DNA of 64,000 bases from Cronobacter muytjensii ATCC 51329 (GCF_001277195.1 NZ_CP012268.1:3720001-3784000); one strand, 5' to 3'. Shown: positions 52,449 to 62,198, numbered from the stretch's first letter. Translations and numbers: made by a program. The notes: a model not told the origin generated them from the sequence alone.

Positions 52449-53498
52449 TTATGCGGTGCGGCGGCGGCGGACCAGAGCCACGCCAGCGCCAGTCAACGCC
52501 CCAACGGCTCCCCACATGATCATCAGGAATGCGCGACGTGGGCTGTCGCGTTTAACCGGTTCTTCCGGCGTGCGCAGATAGCGATAGGTCTGGAAACGCG
52601 GATCCAGCGTCGGCCCGACGTTCAGCGTCGCCAGCATCGCCCGGTTCTGATCGTAGTCGATGTCATAGGTCGGCCCTACGGCCTGGAGATTCTCCAGTCG
52701 TGCCTGCAACATCGGGCGTCCCAGCATGAACAGTTCAGAATCCGGCAGCTCGTCTGCGGGAACATCCGTTTCGCTGCGAGAAATGTTGTGTTGCTCCGCC
52801 ACCTGCAGCGCCTGCTGAACGCTGTGCACGCGGCGATCGAAAATGGATTTCGCTACCGCTTCCTGGCGCTTCACTTGCGCTTTCATCTGTACGGTGCGCG
52901 CCGCCCACGCGCCTTTCAGCTCATCGTTAAGATGGCTGGCGGCACGCTGACTGGCGAAGGCGATGTACTGACGCAGCAGGTTGTTGGCGTCCGGCGCGGT
53001 TTCCGCGATAAGCCGGATGTTATCGTTCTGATTGCGGGTGACGTCGCCTGCGGTGAACTGAATATTGTCGATAAATTCATCCAGCAGCGCGGCGTCGGCT
53101 TTACTGTTGCCGACTTTGCGCTGTTTGTAATAGTCCGTCTGCGACCAGAAATCGCGGCGGGTATCCCACGCCGAGAGCTGCATGATGAATTCTTTATAGG
53201 CATCGTCCATCACCGAGGGCTGATCCACCGGCGCCAGATTGGCTTTCACATCCAGATTGCGCAGAAACTGCTGTTGCGAATAGTAGCCGCCCAGCATGTT
53301 GACGGTGGGGCGGTCTGTGATTGCCATCGCGCTCCACTCTTGCCGCGCGAAGAACGTGTAAGTGAGAGCGATCAGCGCAAACAGTACGGCCATTCCGACT
53401 ATCCAGAATTTCCCCGCCCACAGCGTTCGAAACAGACCCCGAATATCCAGTTCATTATCTGCCACTCCAGGTGGAGTGCCCGGCACTTTTTGGTTCAT
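52449..53498 (-). CDS. wzzE: ECA chain-length regulator WzzE
   Basis: WzzE is the polysaccharide co-polymerase that sets the length of ECA chains and helps make cyclic ECA. The ATG at 53498, after GGGGA, gives 349 residues (E. coli 348); the frame opens one GTG codon earlier. Membrane segments near the N terminus (about 31-52) and the C terminus (about 320-342) flank a large periplasmic helical domain. PTVNMLGGYYSQQQFLRN and PEEPVKRDSPRRAF are typical of the family. Confidence 0.96.
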   Translation of the reverse strand: MNQKVPGTPPGVADNELDIRGLFRTLWAGKFWIVGMAVLFALIALTYTFFARQEWSAMAITDRPTVNMLGGYYSQQQFLRNLDVKANLAPVDQPSVMDDAYKEFIMQLSAWDTRRDFWSQTDYYKQRKVGNSKADAALLDEFIDNIQFTAGDVTRNQNDNIRLIAETAPDANNLLRQYIAFASQRAASHLNDELKGAWAARTVQMKAQVKRQEAVAKSIFDRRVHSVQQALQVAEQHNISRSETDVPADELPDSELFMLGRPMLQARLENLQAVGPTYDIDYDQNRAMLATLNVGPTLDPRFQTYRYLRTPEEPVKRDSPRRAFLMIMWGAVGALTGAGVALVRRRRTA

Positions 53499-53515
53499 CA
53501 CGTCCCCGTTTTTCT

Positions 53516-54616
53516 TTAATTAGCGGTGGGCTTGTTGCTTCCGCGCTTCATGCGACGCTTAACGCGTTTAATAAAGCGCGCCACTTTCCATGCCCGTTTA
53601 ATACAGTAGCCGTAGAAGAAAAATGCTAGCAAGAATAATGCCAACATTACCCATTCAGGGATAATGTGCGCGGCATATTCCGACGCTACGCCAATGCCAG
53701 CCAGCAGCGCGGCGGCGAGCGTGATAAGGACAAACGCCTGACGAGAAGTAAAGCCGGCGCGCATGATCAGATGATGAATGTGCTGACGGTCCGGCGAGAA
53801 AGGACTCATGCCTTTACGCAGACGGCGATACATGATGGCTATCATATCCATCAGCGGAATCGCGATAATCCAGAGCGCGGTCACCGGGCTTATCGGATGC
53901 GTTTTCCCCTGTGTGGTTTCCAGCAGGATCCAGATAACGGTAAACCCGATAAGCGTACTGCCCGCATCGCCCATAAAGACTTTATATCGCCGCCCGAACG
54001 CGCCGAGGTTCAGCAGAATATAAGGAAGGATGGCGGCAATCATGGCGAAGCACCACATCGACAGGCTGGTCTGCCCGTCAAACCACAGGATCATCCCGAT
54101 GGCCGCGAAGGAGACGCACGACAGCCCGCCCAGCAGACCATCGATACCGTCTACCATGTTAAAAGCGTTAATTGCCGCCCAGACGGCGAACAGCGTGAGG
54201 AAATACCCAAACGGCCCCAGCACCATCTCCCACGAGCCGAAAATATACCCGAGGCTTCGCAGGTACAGCCCGCCAACCGTCATCATCACCACGCCGATGA
54301 CGGCCTGGATAACGGCGCGGATTTTCACGCTGATGTCATAACGGTCATCCAGCGCGCCGACAAACACCAGCACCCCGGCGCTCGCCAGGTATAACGCCGC
54401 ATGAGGAATGTAGTAGTCCGCAATGGAGAAGGTGAAACAGATGCCTGCGTAGACGGAGATGCCGCCCACCAGCGGGATCAGCCCCTGATGGCGCTTACGG
54501 AAATTGGGCTTATCAACCAGACCAATCCTTTTGCCCAGCTTTCGTGCAAAAAAAAGAAAAACAAATGTGAATAAAAAAATACTGAGTAGCTCAGTACCAA
54601 CGGTAACTAAATTCAC
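53516..54616 (-). CDS. wecA: UDP-GlcNAc:undecaprenyl-phosphate GlcNAc-1-phosphate transferase WecA
   Basis: WecA starts ECA (and many O antigens) by moving GlcNAc-1-phosphate to undecaprenyl phosphate. The GTG at 54616 matches the E. coli start (VNLVTVGTE) and gives 366 residues (E. coli 367). About eleven membrane helices are present. Catalytic loops are visible: KRHQGLIPLVGG, AINAFNMVDGIDGL (magnesium-binding Asp pair), KVFMGDAGSTLIG, and the HIHHLI histidines. The basic C terminus follows. It is the first gene of the ECA operon, 250 bases after rho. Confidence 0.97.
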   Translation of the reverse strand: MNLVTVGTELLSIFLFTFVFLFFARKLGKRIGLVDKPNFRKRHQGLIPLVGGISVYAGICFTFSIADYYIPHAALYLASAGVLVFVGALDDRYDISVKIRAVIQAVIGVVMMTVGGLYLRSLGYIFGSWEMVLGPFGYFLTLFAVWAAINAFNMVDGIDGLLGGLSCVSFAAIGMILWFDGQTSLSMWCFAMIAAILPYILLNLGAFGRRYKVFMGDAGSTLIGFTVIWILLETTQGKTHPISPVTALWIIAIPLMDMIAIMYRRLRKGMSPFSPDRQHIHHLIMRAGFTSRQAFVLITLAAALLAGIGVASEYAAHIIPEWVMLALFLLAFFFYGYCIKRAWKVARFIKRVKRRMKRGSNKPTAN

Positions 54617-54820
54617 AGTGTGCGCTCTCTGCAAACGTTAAGTCCGGAGGAAGTATAACTGCGGCAGTCAGGCTTTCTAAGCACTCCTCCGCCCCTCATC
54701 CCTGAACAGACTAATTATTATTCAGTAAGATAAACATAGCTCAGGCCAGATAAAAACTGACGCGCCTTTACTGAAATTAGTGTAAAGATCACGCCTGTTG
54801 CCTATCGTATAGAGCAACAA

Positions 54821-54849
54821 AGAAAAACGCCACGTCGTGACGTGGCGTT
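54821..54849 (-). terminator. Intrinsic terminator after rho
   Basis: AACGCCACGTC and GACGTGGCGTT (54826-54836 with 54839-54849) form an 11-bp stem, followed on the minus strand by TTTTTCTTTG. It separates rho from the ECA operon. Confidence 0.9.
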
Positions 54850-54866
54850 CCCCGAGTTCCCGCTGA

Positions 54867-56126
54867 CTACGAACGTTTCATCATATCGAAGAATTCGTCG
54901 TTCGTTTTGGTCATCGCCAGTTTATTAATGAGGAATTCCATCGCGTCGATCTCACCCATCGGGTGAATGATTTTACGCAGGATCCACATTTTCTGCAGTT
55001 CTTCCTGAGTCGTCAGCAGCTCTTCTTTACGGGTACCGGAACGGTTGTAATCGATAGCCGGGAAGACGCGTTTTTCCGCGATCTTACGAGAGAGATGCAG
55101 CTCCATGTTACCGGTGCCTTTAAACTCTTCGTAGATAACTTCATCCATTTTAGAGCCGGTATCAATCAGAGCAGTCGCAATGATGGTCAGGCTGCCGCCT
55201 TCTTCCACGTTACGCGCCGCACCGAAGAAACGCTTCGGACGATGCAGGGCGTTAGCGTCCACACCACCGGTCAGCACTTTGCCGGATGCCGGCACGACGG
55301 TGTTGTAAGCGCGCGCCAGACGAGTGATGGAATCAAGCAGAATGATAACGTCTTTTTTGTGTTCAACGAGACGTTTGGCCTTCTCGATCACCATTTCGGC
55401 AACCTGAACGTGGCGGGAAGCCGGCTCGTCAAACGTGGACGCGACCACTTCGCCTTTCACCAGACGCTGCATCTCGGTCACTTCTTCCGGACGTTCATCA
55501 ATCAGCAGCACCATCAGCACGCAATCCGGGTGGTTGTACGCGATGCTCTGCGCGATGTTCTGCAGCAGCATGGTTTTACCCGCTTTCGGCGGCGCCACGA
55601 TAAGACCACGCTGACCGCGACCAATCGGCGAAGCCAGATCCAGAACGCGAGCGGTCAAATCTTCGGTCGAACCGTTGCCGCGCTCCATACGCAGACGCGA
55701 GTTGGCGTGCAGCGGCGTTAAGTTTTCAAACAGGATCTTATTACGTGCGTTTTCCGGTTTATCGAAGTTAACTTCGTTCACTTTCAGCAGCGCGAAGTAG
55801 CGCTCGCCTTCTTTCGGCGGACGAATCTTACCGGAGATGGTATCCCCTGTGCGGAGGTTGAAACGGCGGATTTGGCTGGGAGAAACGTAGATGTCGTCGG
55901 GACCGGCGAGATAGGAGCTGTCTGCAGAACGGAGGAAGCCGAAGCCATCCTGCAATATCTCCAGCACACCGTCGCCAAAGATATCTTCGCCACTCTTCGC
56001 GTGCTGCTTCAGGATGGCGAAAATAATATCCTGTTTGCGCATGCGGGCCAGGTTTTCCAGCCCCATATTTTCGCCGAGAGTAATCAGCTCAGAAACCGGC
56101 GTATTCTTTAATTCGGTAAGATTCAT
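54867..56126 (-). CDS. rho: Transcription termination factor Rho
   Basis: Rho is the hexameric RNA-dependent ATPase that ends untranslated transcripts. The 419 residues are nearly identical to what I recall of E. coli Rho. The N-terminal RNA-binding domain contains DGFGFLRS (RNP1-like). The Walker A motif is APPKAGKTM, the Walker B region is VIILLDSITRLARAY, the Q-loop is TGGVDANAL, and the protein ends in EFFDMMKRS. It has a 355-base upstream gap with a leader ORF, in line with known autoregulation. Confidence 0.99.
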   Translation of the reverse strand: MNLTELKNTPVSELITLGENMGLENLARMRKQDIIFAILKQHAKSGEDIFGDGVLEILQDGFGFLRSADSSYLAGPDDIYVSPSQIRRFNLRTGDTISGKIRPPKEGERYFALLKVNEVNFDKPENARNKILFENLTPLHANSRLRMERGNGSTEDLTARVLDLASPIGRGQRGLIVAPPKAGKTMLLQNIAQSIAYNHPDCVLMVLLIDERPEEVTEMQRLVKGEVVASTFDEPASRHVQVAEMVIEKAKRLVEHKKDVIILLDSITRLARAYNTVVPASGKVLTGGVDANALHRPKRFFGAARNVEEGGSLTIIATALIDTGSKMDEVIYEEFKGTGNMELHLSRKIAEKRVFPAIDYNRSGTRKEELLTTQEELQKMWILRKIIHPMGEIDAMEFLINKLAMTKTNDEFFDMMKRS

Positions 56127-56211
56127 AGTGGTGGGTTCTTAAACTCGGGGTAAATCTCGAACGTAATGTTGTGAATGGTATGGCAGGGTCATCCATGCCT
56201 GTTAACGGGCT

Positions 56212-56334
56212 TCATCTCATGTCTGTTCGTTGCCTGGTTGCAGGTAAAGAACGCAGAACTGAAACGACAAGACGGAATGAGTGATAAGTCCCGGAGTTAA
56301 TGCTCTTCTCGCCTACCGGTCTCGGTGTGGACAT
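56212..56334 (-). CDS. rhoL: Candidate rho leader peptide ORF (RhoL-like)
   Basis: A 40-codon ORF from ATG 56334 to TGA 56212, ending 85 bases before rho, has the C terminus ATRQRTDMR. This resembles the end of the E. coli 33-residue RhoL (VTRQRKDMSR). Upstream of that point a nucleotide block matching E. coli (TGTCGTTTCAGTTCTGCG) is read in a different frame, as if one base were inserted. The N-terminal part is therefore unlike E. coli RhoL. No good ribosome site is seen. It may be a real but diverged leader peptide or a decayed one. Confidence 0.4.
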   Translation of the reverse strand: MSTPRPVGEKSINSGTYHSFRLVVSVLRSLPATRQRTDMR

Positions 56335-56481
56335 TGTCACGGGCGGGAAGCGTCGGGTATTACAAGATTCAAACTAAAAGGTAAGTTTAAATTGAAGTCA
56401 AAAATAAAGTTAGCATGACTGAAGCCGGGCGTCCAGCGGTCCTGAGTATTTAGGAACCGTGATCGCCCCGGCGGGGAACCA

Positions 56482-56811
56482 TTACGCCAGGTTGGCGTCG
56501 AGGAACTCTTTCAGTTGGCCTTTAGACAGCGCGCCCACTTTGGTCGCTGCCACTTCACCATTTTTAAACAACAGCAGAGTCGGAATGCCGCGGATGCCGT
56601 ATTTCGGCGCCGTGCCCGGGTTCTGGTCGATGTTCAGTTTGGCAACCGTCAGTTTGCCCTGATATTCATCAGCGATTTCATCAAGGATAGGGGCGATCAT
56701 TTTGCACGGACCACACCATTCTGCCCAGAAATCAACCAGCGTCAACCCGTCCGCTTTAAGTACATCCGTGTCGAAACTGTCGTCAGTCAGGTGAATAATT
56801 TTATCGCTCAT
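56482..56811 (-). CDS. trxA: Thioredoxin 1
   Basis: TrxA is the main cytosolic protein disulfide reductase, also used by ribonucleotide reductase. The 109 residues differ from E. coli TrxA at very few positions by eye. The active site WCGPCK has Cys33 and Cys36, and the cis-proline loop is GIPTLLLF. The ATG at 56811 follows GGAG. It precedes rho on the same strand and is divergent from rhlB, with 117 bases between them. Confidence 0.99.
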   Translation of the reverse strand: MSDKIIHLTDDSFDTDVLKADGLTLVDFWAEWCGPCKMIAPILDEIADEYQGKLTVAKLNIDQNPGTAPKYGIRGIPTLLLFKNGEVAATKVGALSKGQLKEFLDANLA

Positions 56812-56928
56812 GTTTTACTCCAAAGATTAGGCCTGTCATGTTGGTGTAGCATTAACCAACATAAGGTTGACTTTATTTCACCGGATACGCTTTCGTAAAG
56901 CAATAGTTAGCTGATATTCTACCACACT

Positions 56929-58194
56929 ATGAGCAAAACACACTTGACTGAACAGAAGTTTTCCGACTTCGCCCTGCACCCTGTCGTAGTTCAAGCCCTT
57001 GAAAAAAAAGGGTTTCATAACTGCACACCTATCCAGGCTCTGGCACTCCCGTTAACGCTCGCGGGCCGTGACGTTGCAGGGCAGGCGCAAACCGGTACCG
57101 GCAAAACGATGGCGTTTTTAACGTCAACGTTTCACTATTTACTCTCACACCCTGCGGCGGAAAATCGCCAGGTGAATCAGCCGCGCGCCCTGATTATGGC
57201 GCCGACCCGCGAACTCGCGGTGCAGATTCACTCCGACGCGGAACCGCTGGCGGAAGCCACCGGCCTTAAGCTGGGCCTCGCCTACGGCGGCGACGGCTAT
57301 GACAAGCAACTGAAAGTGCTGGAAAGCGGCGTCGATATTCTTATCGGCACCACTGGCCGTCTCATCGATTACACCAAACAAAACCACGTCAACCTGGGCG
57401 CGATTCAGGTGGTGGTGCTCGACGAAGCCGATCGCATGTACGATCTGGGCTTTATCAAAGACATCCGCTGGCTGTTCCGTCGTATGCCAGCCGCCGCGCA
57501 ACGTCTCAATATGCTCTTCTCCGCCACGCTCTCTTATCGCGTGCGTGAACTGGCGTTCGAGCAGATGAATAACGCGGAATATGTGGAAGTCGAACCGGAG
57601 CAGAAAACGGGCCACCGTATTAAAGAAGAGCTTTTCTATCCGTCTAACGAAGAGAAAATGCGCCTGCTCCAGACGCTGATTGAAGAAGAGTGGCCGGATC
57701 GCGCCATTATTTTCGCCAATACCAAACACCGCTGTGAAGACATCTGGGGCCATCTGGCGGCAGACGGTCACCGCGTTGGCCTGCTGACGGGCGACGTCGC
57801 GCAGAAAAAACGCCTGCGTATTCTTGATGAATTCACTCGTGGCGACCTGGACATTCTGGTTGCAACTGATGTCGCGGCGCGCGGCCTGCATATTCCTGCC
57901 GTCACCCATGTCTTTAACTACGACCTGCCGGACGACTGCGAAGACTACGTTCACCGCATCGGCCGTACCGGTCGCGCGGGTGCCAGCGGCCACTCCATCA
58001 GCCTTGCCTGTGAAGAGTACGCGCTGAACCTGCCAGCGATTGAAACTTATATCGGCCACTCGATTCCGGTGAGCAAATACAACCCGGATGCGCTGTTAAG
58101 CGAACTGCCGCCGCCAAAACGCCTGTCGCGTCCGCGCACTGGCAATGGCCCGCGTCGTTCCGGCGCGCCGCGTAACCGTCGTCGTACAGGATAA
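56929..58194 (+). CDS. rhlB: ATP-dependent RNA helicase RhlB
   Basis: RhlB is the DEAD-box helicase of the RNA degradosome, bound to RNase E. The 421 residues match E. coli. Helicase motifs in order are the Q motif (GFHNCTPIQALALP), AQTGTGKTMAF (Walker A), PTRELAVQIH, VLDEADRMYDLGF (DEAD), SATLSYRVRELA (SAT), and HRIGRTGRAGASG (motif VI). The C-terminal tail is rich in Arg, Pro and Gly. gppA starts five bases after its stop, as in E. coli. Confidence 0.98.
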   Translation: MSKTHLTEQKFSDFALHPVVVQALEKKGFHNCTPIQALALPLTLAGRDVAGQAQTGTGKTMAFLTSTFHYLLSHPAAENRQVNQPRALIMAPTRELAVQIHSDAEPLAEATGLKLGLAYGGDGYDKQLKVLESGVDILIGTTGRLIDYTKQNHVNLGAIQVVVLDEADRMYDLGFIKDIRWLFRRMPAAAQRLNMLFSATLSYRVRELAFEQMNNAEYVEVEPEQKTGHRIKEELFYPSNEEKMRLLQTLIEEEWPDRAIIFANTKHRCEDIWGHLAADGHRVGLLTGDVAQKKRLRILDEFTRGDLDILVATDVAARGLHIPAVTHVFNYDLPDDCEDYVHRIGRTGRAGASGHSISLACEEYALNLPAIETYIGHSIPVSKYNPDALLSELPPPKRLSRPRTGNGPRRSGAPRNRRRTG

Positions 58195-58199
58195 ACGCG

Positions 58200-59684
58200 A
58201 TGCCCGGCACAACCTCACTGTATGCGGCAATCGACCTCGGTTCGAACAGCTTTCATATGCTGGTGGTACGTGAGGTGGCCGGAAGCATTCAGACGCTCAC
58301 GCGTGTGAAACGCAAGGTCCGCCTCGCGGCGGGCCTCAGCGCCGACAATACGCTCTCGGCGGACGCCATGGAGCGTGGCTGGCAATGTCTGCGTCTCTTC
58401 GCCGAACGGCTTCAGGATATCCCCGCAGCGCAAATCCGCGTGGTCGCGACCGCAACGCTGCGCCTTGCCACTAACGCCGATGAGTTTGTCGCCCGCGCCC
58501 AGGAAATCCTCGGCTGTCCGGTACAGGTCATTGCCGGTGAAGAAGAAGCCCGGCTTATCTATCAGGGCGTGGCGCATACCACTGGCGGCGACGATCGGCG
58601 TCTGGTGGTGGATATCGGCGGCGCCAGCACAGAGCTTGTAACCGGCACTGGCGCCCGCGCCACCGCTCTTTTCAGCCTGCCCATGGGCTGCGTGACTTTC
58701 CTTGAACGCTATTTCACCGACCGCAGCCTGACACAGGCGCATTTCGACAGCGCCGAACAGGCCGCGCGCGACGTGCTGCGCCCGGTTATCGCGCAGTTGC
58801 GCGGTCAGGGCTGGAAAATCTGTGTCGGCGCATCAGGCACCGTGCAGGCGCTGCAGGAAATCATGATGGCGCAGGGCATGGATGAGCGCATTACGCTTGC
58901 GAAGCTTCAGCAGCTAAAAGCGCGCGCCATACAGTGCGGACGTCTGGAAGAGCTTGAGATCGAAGGCCTGACGCTTGAGCGAGCGCTGGTCTTTCCGAGC
59001 GGTCTTGCCATTCTTATCGCCATTTTCAGCGAGCTTGAAATCGCCTATATGACGCTTGCCGGCGGCGCGCTGCGTGAAGGGCTGGTTTACGGCATGCTGC
59101 ATCTCGCCGTGGAGCAGGATATTCGCAACCGTACGCTGAAAAATATTCAGCGCCGGTTTATGGTGGATATCAGCCAGGCCGGGCGCGTGGCACAGCTTGC
59201 CGGACGCTTCGCTGATAGCGTGGAAAACGAATGGGCGCTGGACGATCTCAGCCGTGCGCTGCTACACAGCGCCAGTCTGCTGCATGAAGTTGGCCTCGCG
59301 GTTGATTTCAAACGCGCGCCACAGCACGCGGCTTATCTGGTGAATAATCTCGATTTACCGGGCTTCACGCCCGCGCAGAAAAAGCTGCTGGCGACGCTGC
59401 TGCTGAACCAGACCGGTACGGTCGATCTTCCGGCGCTGCAACAGCAAAACGCGGTGCCGCTGCGCGTGGCCGAGCGCCTTTGTCGGCTGCTGCGCCTGGC
59501 GATTATCTTCGCCAGCCGTCGACGCGACGATATGCTGCCGGATGTGACGCTGACCGCACAGGGCGACACGCTGACCGCGACGCTCCCGCAGGACTGGCTC
59601 TGCGTGCATCCGCTGGGTGCCGAGATGTTAGAGCAGGAACAGCGCTGGCAAAGTTACGTGCACTGGCAGCTCGACGTGCAATAA
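58200..59684 (+). CDS. gppA: Guanosine-5'-triphosphate,3'-diphosphate pyrophosphatase GppA
   Basis: GppA hydrolyses pppGpp to ppGpp and has exopolyphosphatase activity. The 494 residues match E. coli. The actin-like ATPase fold shows phosphate-1 motif AAIDLGSNSFHML at the start and phosphate-2 motif VVDIGGASTELV. GEEEARLIYQGV carries the catalytic Glu, and LAGGALREGLVYGML is also present. The C-terminal half is an HD-like helical domain. It forms an operon with rhlB and ends at a bidirectional terminator facing rep. Confidence 0.97.
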   Translation: MPGTTSLYAAIDLGSNSFHMLVVREVAGSIQTLTRVKRKVRLAAGLSADNTLSADAMERGWQCLRLFAERLQDIPAAQIRVVATATLRLATNADEFVARAQEILGCPVQVIAGEEEARLIYQGVAHTTGGDDRRLVVDIGGASTELVTGTGARATALFSLPMGCVTFLERYFTDRSLTQAHFDSAEQAARDVLRPVIAQLRGQGWKICVGASGTVQALQEIMMAQGMDERITLAKLQQLKARAIQCGRLEELEIEGLTLERALVFPSGLAILIAIFSELEIAYMTLAGGALREGLVYGMLHLAVEQDIRNRTLKNIQRRFMVDISQAGRVAQLAGRFADSVENEWALDDLSRALLHSASLLHEVGLAVDFKRAPQHAAYLVNNLDLPGFTPAQKKLLATLLLNQTGTVDLPALQQQNAVPLRVAERLCRLLRLAIIFASRRRDDMLPDVTLTAQGDTLTATLPQDWLCVHPLGAEMLEQEQRWQSYVHWQLDVQ

Positions 59685-59697
59685 ACGCTAAACGCAT

Positions 59698-59727
59698 AAA
59701 AAAACCGCCTTACGGGCGGTTTTTTTA
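59698..59727. terminator. Bidirectional terminator between gppA and rep
   Basis: AAAACCGCC and GGCGGTTTT (59701-59709 with 59715-59723) form a stem with flanking A and T runs, serving both convergent genes. Confidence 0.9.
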
Positions 59728-59744
59728 TTAGCGGTACGGTCAAC

Positions 59745-61766
59745 TCAGCCGCCGCGCGCTTTCGCCAGCATCGCTTTGATGTTAGCGACATTCGCCTGGC
59801 CTTTCTGCATCCGCTCCTGCGCCGTCACGACTTTACGCTCAGTTTCCCACTGCAAATCGTCCTGCGGAAGCTCCAGCAGGAACCGGCTCGGCTCGGGGCG
59901 CACCAGCTCGCCATACTGTCGACGTTCTTTACAGAGCGTGAAGATAAGCTCTTTCTGAGCACGCGTAATGCCCACATAGGCGAGGCGGCGCTCTTCGTCG
60001 ATATTGTCTTCATCGATGCTGCTCTGATGCGGCAGCAACCCCTCTTCCATCCCGACCAGAAAGACATACGGAAATTCGAGACCCTTTGAGGCGTGCAGCG
60101 TCATCAACTGGACCTGGTCGAGCTCTTCATCGCTCTCGCCGCGCTCCATCATGTCTCGCAGCGTAAAGCGCGTCACAACCTGCGTCAGCGTCATCGGCTC
60201 GTCGAGATCGGTACCTTCCAGCATTTCCGTCATCCAGCTGAAGAGCTGATTGACGTTTTTCATGCGCATTTCCGCCGCTTTCGGGCTCGGCGAGGTTTCA
60301 AAAAGCCAGGCTTCGTAATCGATGCCGCGAATGAGATCGCGCACCGCCGCGACGGGTTCGCGCTCGGACAGCACCGCCACCTCCTGTAGCCACTGCGTAA
60401 AGCGCGTCAGCGATTCATAACCGCGACCGGTGAGCGACTGGGAAAGCCCCATATCAAAACTGGCGGTGAATAAACTTTTATTGCGCTGGGTCGCCCATTC
60501 GCCGAGCTTTTGCAGCGTCGCCGGGCCGATTTCGCGCTTGGGGGTATTCACGATGCGCAGAAACGCGCTGTCGTCATCCGGATTGGTAAGCACACGCAAA
60601 TAGGCCAGCAAGTCTTTAATTTCCGGGCGCGAAAAGAACGACGTACCGCCGGAAATGCGATACGGAATGCGGTTCTGCATCAGCATTTTTTCAAACACCC
60701 GTGACTGATGGTTGCCGCGATACAGGATCGCGTAATCTTTGTACTGGGTTTTATTGATAAAGTGATGCGCGATAAGCTCGCCGGTGACGCGCTCCGCCTC
60801 GTGTTCTTCATGATTGGCGGTGAGCACTTTCAACTCGGCGCCGTAGCCCAGCTCGGAAAAGAGCTTTTTCTCAAAGACATGCGGGTTATTGGCAATCAGA
60901 ATGTTGGCTGCTTTAAGAATTCGCCCGGAAGAGCGGTAATTCTGCTCAAGCTTAATCACCTGTAATGCCGGAAAATCCTGGCTCAACAGCACCAGGTTTT
61001 GCGGCCTCGCGCCGCGCCAGGAGTAGATGGACTGGTCGTCGTCGCCCACTACCGTAAAGCGCGCGCGATTGCCTACCAGCAGCTTCACCAGCTCATACTG
61101 GCTGGTGTTGGTGTCCTGATATTCATCCACCAGCAGGTAACGAATGCGGTTTTGCCAGCGCTCGCGCACCTCTTCATTTCGCTGCAACAGCAGCGTCGGC
61201 AGCAGGATCAAGTCGTCGAAATCCAGCACATTACAGGCTTTCAGATGCGCGTCATACAGGCTGTAGCAGTGGGCGAAAATACGATCGCGTTCGCCGATAG
61301 CGCGCGCGGCGGCCTGTGGCGGGCTGAGCAGATCGTTCTTCCAGTTCGAAATGGTTGAAATAAGCTGCTGCAACAGCACTTTATCATTTTCGATCAGTCC
61401 TTCGGTCAGCTCTTTGATAAGCGCCATCTGATCGGTATCGTCAAATAACGAAAAGTTGGATTTCATGCCGAGCGCCGCGTATTCGCGCTTGATGATTTCA
61501 AGACCCAGCGTGTGGAAGGTCGAAATCATCAGCCCGCGAGCTTCTTTGCGCCCGAGCGTCTGGGCAACGCGCTCTTTCATCTCACGCGCGGCTTTATTAG
61601 TAAAAGTGACCGCCGCGATATGGCGCGCCTGATAGCCGCAGCCGCGGATCAGATGCGCGATTTTATTAGTGATAACGCGGGTTTTACCGGATCCAGCGCC
61701 CGCCAGCACCAGGCAGGGGCCAGTGACGAATTCGACGGCTTGTTGTTGGGCGGGGTTCAGACGCAT
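59745..61766 (-). CDS. rep: ATP-dependent DNA helicase Rep
   Basis: Rep is the superfamily 1A helicase that helps replication forks pass protein roadblocks. The 673 residues match E. coli. Motifs visible are GAGSGKT (23-29, Walker A), AVTFTNKAAREM (Ia), LLVDEYQDTN (II), VVGDDDQSIYSWRGA (III), YRSSGRIL (IV), and VGITRAQKEL (VI). It is a paralogue of UvrD, also in this window, and lacks the UvrD C-terminal Tudor-like region. It is divergent from ppiC. Confidence 0.98.
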   Translation of the reverse strand: MRLNPAQQQAVEFVTGPCLVLAGAGSGKTRVITNKIAHLIRGCGYQARHIAAVTFTNKAAREMKERVAQTLGRKEARGLMISTFHTLGLEIIKREYAALGMKSNFSLFDDTDQMALIKELTEGLIENDKVLLQQLISTISNWKNDLLSPPQAAARAIGERDRIFAHCYSLYDAHLKACNVLDFDDLILLPTLLLQRNEEVRERWQNRIRYLLVDEYQDTNTSQYELVKLLVGNRARFTVVGDDDQSIYSWRGARPQNLVLLSQDFPALQVIKLEQNYRSSGRILKAANILIANNPHVFEKKLFSELGYGAELKVLTANHEEHEAERVTGELIAHHFINKTQYKDYAILYRGNHQSRVFEKMLMQNRIPYRISGGTSFFSRPEIKDLLAYLRVLTNPDDDSAFLRIVNTPKREIGPATLQKLGEWATQRNKSLFTASFDMGLSQSLTGRGYESLTRFTQWLQEVAVLSEREPVAAVRDLIRGIDYEAWLFETSPSPKAAEMRMKNVNQLFSWMTEMLEGTDLDEPMTLTQVVTRFTLRDMMERGESDEELDQVQLMTLHASKGLEFPYVFLVGMEEGLLPHQSSIDEDNIDEERRLAYVGITRAQKELIFTLCKERRQYGELVRPEPSRFLLELPQDDLQWETERKVVTAQERMQKGQANVANIKAMLAKARGG

Positions 61767-61884
61767 AAGTTACTCAGTGAAAGTCAGAGGAGAAGGCGGC
61801 TCCCCACAGCAGGTACGGCAGTACGAAGGGAGAAAAACGCGTGGTAGTATAGCCAGCGTTATCAACCCCACTCAAGGCACGATC

Positions 61885-62166
61885 ATGGCAAAAACAGCAG
61901 CAGCACTGCATATCCTTGTTAAAGAAGAAAAACTGGCACTGGATCTGCTGGAACAAATTAAAAACGGCGGCGATTTTGAAAAGCTCGCCAAGAAGCACTC
62001 GATTTGCCCGTCGGGTAAGAAAGGCGGCCACTTAGGCGAATTCCGTCAGGGCCAGATGGTGCCGGCTTTCGATAAAGTCGTGTTCTCCTGCCCGGTGCTG
62101 GAGCCAACCGGCCCGCTGCACACTCAGTTCGGTTACCACATCATCAAAGTGCTGTACCGTAACTAA
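61885..62166 (+). CDS. ppiC: Peptidyl-prolyl cis-trans isomerase C (parvulin)
   Basis: PpiC is a cytosolic single-domain parvulin. The ATG at 61885 gives 93 residues, as in E. coli; the frame is open upstream by chance into rep. Family features are ALHILVKEEKLALDLL, CPSGKKGGHLGEF, GQMVPAFDKVVFS and TQFGYHIIKVLYRN. It is a single-gene unit with its own terminator. Confidence 0.97.
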   Translation: MAKTAAALHILVKEEKLALDLLEQIKNGGDFEKLAKKHSICPSGKKGGHLGEFRQGQMVPAFDKVVFSCPVLEPTGPLHTQFGYHIIKVLYRN

Positions 62167-62168
62167 TC

Positions 62169-62198
62169 AAAAGGCCTTCTCTGCGAGAAGGCCTTTTT
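62169..62198 (+). terminator. Terminator after ppiC
   Basis: A 13-bp stem (62169-62181 with 62185-62197, loop TGC) is flanked by A and T runs. It could also act on the opposite strand. Confidence 0.92.
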
